This document shows, in pieces, positions 58,535 to 64,000 of a DNA stretch of 64,000 nucleotides; positions within the stretch are counted from its first letter, which is position 1, and each line of letters opens with the position of its first letter. The notes below the pieces were generated by a model that searched no databases, was not told the DNA's origin, and saw only the letters and a program-made list of their open reading frames with translations. Made by a program: the position numbers and the translations under genes. The stretch comes from Panulirus ornatus (taxonomy: Eukaryota; Arthropoda; Malacostraca; Decapoda; Palinuridae), in contig NC_092264.1 of the NCBI RefSeq assembly GCF_036320965.1, forward strand, positions 12,084,394 through 12,148,393. The letters are read 5' to 3'.

Positions 58535-59045
58535 TTTTATTGTTGTTGTATTTCTTAATATATTGTTTTATTGTTCTTGTATTTCTTAATATATTGTTTT
58601 ATTGTTGATGTATTTCTCAATTTATTGTTTTAGTGCTGTTGTATTTCATAATCTATTGTTTTATTGTATTTCTTAATCTATTGTTTCATTGTTGTTGTAT
58701 TTCTTGATTTATTGTTTTATTGTTGTTGTATCTCTTGATTTATTGTTTTATTGTTGTGTTTCTTAATGAATTGTTTTATTGTATGTCTTGATCTATTGTA
58801 TCATTGTTGTTGTATTTCTTAGTTTATTGTTTTAATATTGTATTTCTAAATCTATTGTTTTATTGTTGTATTTCTTGATGTATTGTTTTATTGTTGTTGT
58901 ATTTCTTAATGTATTGTTTTATTGTTGTTGTATTTCTTAATGTATTGTTTTATTGTTGTTGTATTTCTTTATTTATTGTTTTATTGTTGTTGTATTTCTT
59001 AATTCATTGTTGTATTGTTGTTGTATTTCTTAATCTATCATTTTA
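58535..59045. repeat. ~30-bp T-rich minisatellite
   Basis: About 18 copies of TATTGTTTTATTGTTGTTGT plus ATTTCTTAAT, variable in length. Confidence 0.9.
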
Positions 59046-59204
59046 TCGTTGCAGAAGTTTTTACGGATCATTTGTGTTATTTGTATTTGTATGTATTTCA
59101 TGAACTGTATTTCAGTTTATTGTTTTGTCGGTCAAGATTTTAATCATAGACCATAATGTATATTGTTTATATTCTTAAAGCATGCATTTTTGTGGTCAAT
59201 ATGA

Positions 59205-59405
59205 TTTTTATCTCTATCTATTTCTCTATCTATCTATCTATCTATATCTATCTATCGATCTATCTTTCTATCTGCCTATATGCCTATCTATATATGTCTA
59301 TCTGTCTATCTATCTATCTATCAGCCTATCTATCGTTCTACCTATCTATTTATCTATCTACCAGCCTATCTATCTTTCTATCAATCTGTCTATCTATCTA
59401 TGCAA
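59205..59405. repeat. (TATC)n microsatellite, imperfect
   Basis: About 45 CTAT/CTGT units; the isoleucine, tyrosine and leucine-rich frames are artefacts. Confidence 0.93.
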
Positions 59406-59945
59406 CCATCTCTGGACTGAACATCTGTCTGCATTCGCAATATACGCTTATTGGTTCCTTACAGACGTTGGACAGAAGTTGGAGGATATAATATTCACTT
59501 AAGAATTATAGAATATGACTATCTAGATGAGGTTATAATGTGCCATTATCTCTCCTTCGAACATGAAGCTTTCCGTTGTTTTCTTCCTCTTAAAGAGTCA
59601 TTTCCTCTGATGTTCCTTCCCTTCTTCATCCACCTTACGTCTTTCAACCATCCACCTCTCTATTCAGTCATCCTACTGTCCTCATCCATCCATCCTTCCT
59701 TCCTTCCTTCCTTCCTTCCTCATCAACCATTGTTTATCTTCGCTCAACTTTCTTTCAACTCTTCTCTCCTCTCCAGCTTTTTATTATCGTCAGCTGTCAT
59801 TTGATTTTCATTCATTTATACTACTTCATTCTTCTTTTATTATTCAAAAGTTCTTTCTTAATCAGTTTATTTTCTGTCATTCACTTATCAACACCTCTTC
59901 AACCAGCCTTCCCTATTCAATGATTTTATTTCTTTCAATAAGTCT
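59406..59945. other. Unassigned sequence with a (TTCC)n run
   Basis: (CATC)n and (TTCC)n runs at 59684-59721; otherwise nothing recognised. Confidence 0.4.
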
Positions 59946-59949
59946 TACT

Positions 59950-60525
59950 ACTTACCCAACCAGTCTTCCACTCTTCGACCAGCCTTCCCTCTTCGACCAG
60001 CCTTCCCTCCTCGGCCAGCCTTCCCTTATCGACCAGCCTTTGCTCTTCGACCAGCCTTACCTCTTCAACCAGCCTTCCTTCCTCGACCAGCCTTCCACTC
60101 TTCGACCAGTCTTCCCTCTTCGACCAGTCTTTGCTCTTCGACCAACCTTACACTCTTCGACCAGCCTTCCCTTATCGACCAGCCTTCGCTTTTCGACCAG
60201 CCTTCCACTCTTCGACCAGCCTTCTCTTTTCGACGAGTCTTTGCTCTTCGACCAGCCTTACACTCTTCGACCAGCCTTACACTCTTCGACCAGCCTTTCC
60301 TCCTCGGCCAACCTTTCCTCCTCGACCAGCCTCCCTCTTCGACCAGCCTTTGCTCTACGACCAGCCTTACACTCTTCGACCAGCCTTGCTTCTTCGATCA
60401 GCCTTCCCTCTTCGACCAGTCTTTGCTCTTCGACCAGCCTTCCCTCCTCGGCCAGCCTTCCCTCCTCGGCCAATCTTCCCTCCACGACCAGCCTTCCCTC
60501 CTCGACCGCAGCCTTCCCTCCTTAC
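59950..60525. repeat. 18-bp minisatellite
   Basis: About 32 copies of CTTCGACCAGCCTTCCCT with variants (CTCGGCCAGC, CAGTCTTTGCT). The plus frames are artefacts of a period divisible by three. Confidence 0.92.
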
Positions 60526-60598
60526 CCTCCTCTATACCCCCCCAGAGCCAAGCATTTCTTCGCCCTCTACCTGACTCCCTCTACTGTTATTGCTTGGT

Positions 60599-60599
<1 letters not shown>

Positions 60600-60678
<79 letters not shown>
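60600..60678. repeat. (TC)n microsatellite
   Basis: About 38 TC units. Confidence 0.95.
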
Positions 60679-60739
60679 CACAACCATGTTCAGGTGGTTC
60701 ACTGCAGTTTCTGACAAGTATATAGAGTGACTTATGACC

Positions 60740-61250
60740 TCATCTGACGTCTTGTGTTACACCATAGAGTCTGGTCACCACACTTGACCGCTCTGTAGCA
60801 CCATTACATAGAGTCTGGTCACCACACTTGACCTCTCTGTAGCACCATCATATAGAGTCTGGTCACCACACTTGATCGCTCTGTTGCACCATTACATAGA
60901 GTCTGGTCACCACACTTGACCGCTCTGTAGCACCATTACATAGAGTCTGGTCACCACACTTGACCGCTCTGTTGCACCATTACATAGAGTCTGGTCACCA
61001 CATTTGACCGCTCTGTAGCACCATCATATAGAGTCTGGTCACCACACTTGACCGCTCTGCTGCACCATCACATAGAGTCTGGTCACCACATTTGACCGCT
61101 CTGTAGCACCATCACATAGAGTCTGGTCACCACACTTGACCGCTCTGTTGCACCATACATTGAGTCTGGTCACTACACTTGAGTGGTCTGTTGCACCAGA
61201 CATTGAGTCTGGTCACTACATTTCACCTCTGTGTCGCACCATAAAGTGGA
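60740..61250. repeat. ~44-bp minisatellite
   Basis: About 11 copies of CATAGAGTCTGGTCACCACA plus CTTGACCGCTCTGTAGCACCATTA; the last three are more diverged. Confidence 0.92.
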
Positions 61251-62474
61251 TCTGGTCAACACATTCGACTGGCACGTCACGTGGGTGTTGCAGCACCTCT
61301 GTGCAATATGATATTGACATTATCCTTCACGAATGTTCACAAGAACATTTGAGGAAGGTTTCGTCATGAACGCGGGAGAGGGAGAACAGGGGGCACCATT
61401 TTCTTTATTTCTCATCTAATATTTTCGTTTTCACTAAGTCTCAATCCTTCAGGTTCTGATCTCGTCATTTCTTTCTCTTTTCTTGACTATCCTTCCCAGA
61501 AGAATCATAGAAATGAATTCTCTCTTCCATCACGTAGACTATTCACTCCTTTGATTTACTGGATACGTTTTTTGGCTATTTTTGTGGCTTGGTGGTAATC
61601 CACCCACGTCTTCCGACCATCGGCCCCACACCCGCTATCTTCAATGGTCGAACAGAAGAGACGACAGACAAGCCAAATGTATGGAGGACTTCGTTCTACT
61701 TCTGGACCAGACCTTAGCTATCCTGTTCGTGTTATCACCACTATTTGCCAGGTTACTGCAATCATTCCCAGTCGAGACTATGAGCCAGGAGTAAGACGAT
61801 GAAGCTATGCTATGGCAGAAGGAGAGCCAGATACAAGCGCACTCGACTCCAGCTGCAGAGCGCAACGAATCCTGTAGATCATATGGACAGACGGGGACAT
61901 CGTCTGTCTTTGAGGTCCTGGAGTCCCTGACAGGTAGAGGGTTCGTTTGACGATCTCCCAGGGCTGAGGAGGAGCTATAGCGGCTGATAACCTGAGACTT
62001 AGAGACACTGGAGTGAGATGAATGTCCCACTCGGGTATGTGGAGAAATAGTCTGAGTATGAGGTTCTCGGACAGCTCCTCCTTAGGTGAGGAGCGAGTGC
62101 AACGACACCACAGCTGTGGAGGAACTATTATGGCCACTTACTCGATGTTCCTCAGATGCTGACGGGTGGGTTACTCAAATGACATCAACACTGTGGTGAA
62201 GTGCCCCCGGACGGTGAGGTGGGAGTGTGGACGCGATGCTGCTCTTTGGTTACCTGAGACTGACTGACCTAAGTCAGTCTGTTCTTGTCTTTCTAACTTG
62301 TTACTCGGGGTCGTCTTAGTTGCTATAGGTCTTTACATGCTTGATTATCTGTTTTAGTGACCTATAGATGACTTCCTACCCATTGTGTCTCATGTACTTT
62401 GAATGACTAAAGATGTGAGAGATTTTCTGTTCACGCCATACTTTTTTTTCGTATGGTATGTGACAGCCATTAAA
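61251..62474. other. Unassigned, partly open sequence
   Basis: Frames of 129 and 110 codons overlap on the minus strand (62030-61641, 62137-61805), with balanced composition and no tandem repeat. I recognise no family; a decayed retroelement is possible. Confidence 0.3.
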
Positions 62475-62570
62475 TCTACATACTTACAGATTCACTACAT
62501 ACTTACAGATTCACTACATACATACAGATTCACTACATACTTACAGATTCACTACATACAGATTCAGTTA
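62475..62570. repeat. ~21-bp tandem repeat, about 4.5 copies
   Basis: Unit ACATACTTACAGATTCACTA. Confidence 0.88.
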
Positions 62571-63630
62571 AGTGCTGGGGCGCTAACGAGGTGATTGATT
62601 AACAAAGACTAATGCTGGGCTAACTGCCCTAGCCAAGGCAATACAACCTCATCAAAACTATTCATTTGGAAGTGGGTCTTGTAACGCTGACTGGTTCGTT
62701 TATCATCCCATTACATTGGACACTCTGGACCTTTTTTTTTTTCCAGTGAGCTATTGTACGCGGGAGCTTTGTTGTGGCAACCATGCATTGATTAGCTATA
62801 TGCTGTGGTGAGCTGTAAGCCCACGAAGACAACACCATACTTCTGTGTCATTTCTAGCTGTATAGTGACTTCATGAGGTACAGCACAAGTCTCTTCTTCA
62901 ATGGGCATTGTGAGCTGGAAAACCCACCTACGTGGGCAAGATAGCTACGTCTCATGGTGGGTTGTGAAGTCATAAGTGTGAGCTGGTGGGTTGTGGAACC
63001 CAGGGACGAGGGTATGTAAACCTACGTGGTGTGATGGGTCTCCATGACCCACATGTGGGGGGCCATGATACCTTTGTTTCATAATGGATTGTAAGCCCTC
63101 ACTTACCTGCATGATTGCTATCATATAAGTATGATGTAGAGGAATCTATATCTATATCTAGCTTGTGTTTTTGTATGTTAGCTCAGACGGCACGGGGCAA
63201 TTGAAGCCGTAATCGACACCATCTCATTAACGTTCGCTATGTCTTCCGTGAGGGAGTTTACCTCACCCTGTTCTCTGTGTATCATTTTGGTCGCTGCTTT
63301 ACGGAGTTATCTGCGCGTGTCCACGTCCTGAAGACTTCGCCGCCCGTCTGGCTGCTGATGGCTGTAGCTTGTGTGAGGACAACGACCAGATGAGGATAGG
63401 TCGTTAGAGGTTTTCGCCATGACCACCTCGTACAGCGAAGACGTAGAACTCTTTCTTCTTTATCCTTCTGTCTTCGTATGAATCTACCAATTTGTAGTCA
63501 TGTCTAGAGACAATTAAAGTTGGGTTACTCACTTTTCTCATATTCTTGTTTTCTGTTTCTCTTTCATCATTTTTCATAAACATATGATTTACCATTTGTT
63601 TGACATTGTGTCGATCATAGCATTACTCTT
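62571..63630. other. Unassigned sequence
   Basis: Loosely repeated GTGAGCTGG and GTGGGTTGTG motifs at 62800-63020; no gene. Confidence 0.35.
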
Positions 63631-63631
63631 G

Positions 63632-63635
<4 letters not shown>

Positions 63636-63671
<36 letters not shown>

Positions 63672-63777
63672 TTAGCCTCAGCCAGGTTTCCAATTTATCG
63701 ACCAGTCCATAAGGGTAGACTGTGAACCGAATACCACGACCAGGATTCGAACCAATGCACACTCTACCCTTTGCGGC

Positions 63778-63778
<1 letters not shown>
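63636..63778 (-). mobile_element. tRNA-derived SINE-like unit 1 with (GT)n end
   Basis: The plus strand has AGGATTCGAACC at 63741-63752, the complement of a polymerase III B box (GGTTCGAATCC). Around it lie CCAGTCCATAAGGGTAGACT and TTCCAATTTATCGACCAGTC, repeated almost exactly 200 bp further on. A (GT)n run, i.e. a CA tail in the element's sense, follows the unit. A clear A box was not found. Confidence 0.6.
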
Positions 63779-63779
<1 letters not shown>

Positions 63780-63864
<85 letters not shown>

Positions 63865-64000
63865 GCCTCAGTCAGGTTCCCAATTATATCGACCAGTCCT
63901 TGAGGGGAGACTGTGAACCGACTACCGCGACCAGGATTCGAACCAATGCACACTCGACCCTTTGCTACCCTTGATTGCATAATTGTCAAGCCACACTATC
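63780..64000 (-). mobile_element. tRNA-derived SINE-like unit 2 with (GT)n end
   Basis: The same unit again: (GT)n at 63780-63862, TCCCAATTATATCGACCAGT, GACTGTGAACCGACTACCGC and AGGATTCGAACC at 63931-63942. It extends to TTGTCAAGCCACAC near the window end, where TGGCTTGACAA could be a worn A box. Confidence 0.6.

Noticed and set aside
59920..60714. 264-codon ORF rich in SSTSLPL
   Set aside because: An 18-bp minisatellite followed by (TC)n; period divisible by three keeps the frame open.
63720..63760. tRNA gene on the minus strand suggested by the B box
   Set aside because: No acceptor stem or anticodon arm can be drawn, and the body is duplicated with GT tails, fitting a tRNA-derived SINE.

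Overview
The window looks like animal nuclear DNA, most likely an arthropod and by inference a decapod crustacean. The evidence is one gene split by GT-AG introns, many decayed non-LTR retrotransposons of several clades, Penelope-like elements, a SINE family, and about twenty separate minisatellites plus long (AT)n, (GA)n, (CA)n and (TATC)n tracts. There is no bacterial or organellar gene organisation and no CRISPR. Most long open frames are stop-free tandem repeats, not genes. The species call rests on general repeat character and was not checked by search.

One cellular gene is convincing. Three internal exons of a membrane dipeptidase (DPEP/renal dipeptidase family) lie on the minus strand at 26797-26929, 20620-20770 and 14295-14358. 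Their phases fit exactly (phase 1, then phase 2, then phase 0), giving 116 continuous codons. These cover the family segment from FWSVY through the zinc-bridging Glu of MEGGH to the LTPYGQ region. Upstream exons (with the HxD zinc ligands) and downstream exons (with the two His ligands) were not found and probably lie outside the window.

The most unusual feature is how the minisatellites relate to this gene. All three 5' splice sites abut a tandem array; in two of them the repeat unit plainly contains the exon end plus the GT donor, and in the third it contains a donor-like AG|GTGAGT. On the acceptor side of the first exon, six extra copies of 'CCACAG + first ~27 exon bases' are repeated in the upstream intron. 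The gene's own splice junctions appear to have been amplified into intronic minisatellites.

Layout: 1-13.1 kb holds LINE and Penelope relics, an AT-rich satellite and SINE-A copies, including a Penelope element split by a Jockey-like LINE. 13.1-27.6 kb is the dipeptidase region, whose introns are mostly tandem arrays (including a 3.35-kb 32-bp array open in all six frames) plus a LINE-B copy split by a Rex1-like LINE. 28-42 kb holds SINE-A, Jockey-like, LINE-B-like and Penelope relics and two minisatellites. 43.1-44.8 kb is a large inverted repeat with an exon-like ORF in each arm. 45-53.2 kb is almost wholly minisatellite. 53.7-58 kb holds a decayed Gypsy-type integrase flanked by inverted motif clusters, and LINE pieces. 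58.5-64 kb is simple repeats, minisatellites and two tRNA-derived SINE-like units.

Repeat names used here (LINE-B, SINE-A) are my own labels. SINE-A and LINE-B share a 3' end motif, which suggests that SINE-A uses the LINE-B machinery.
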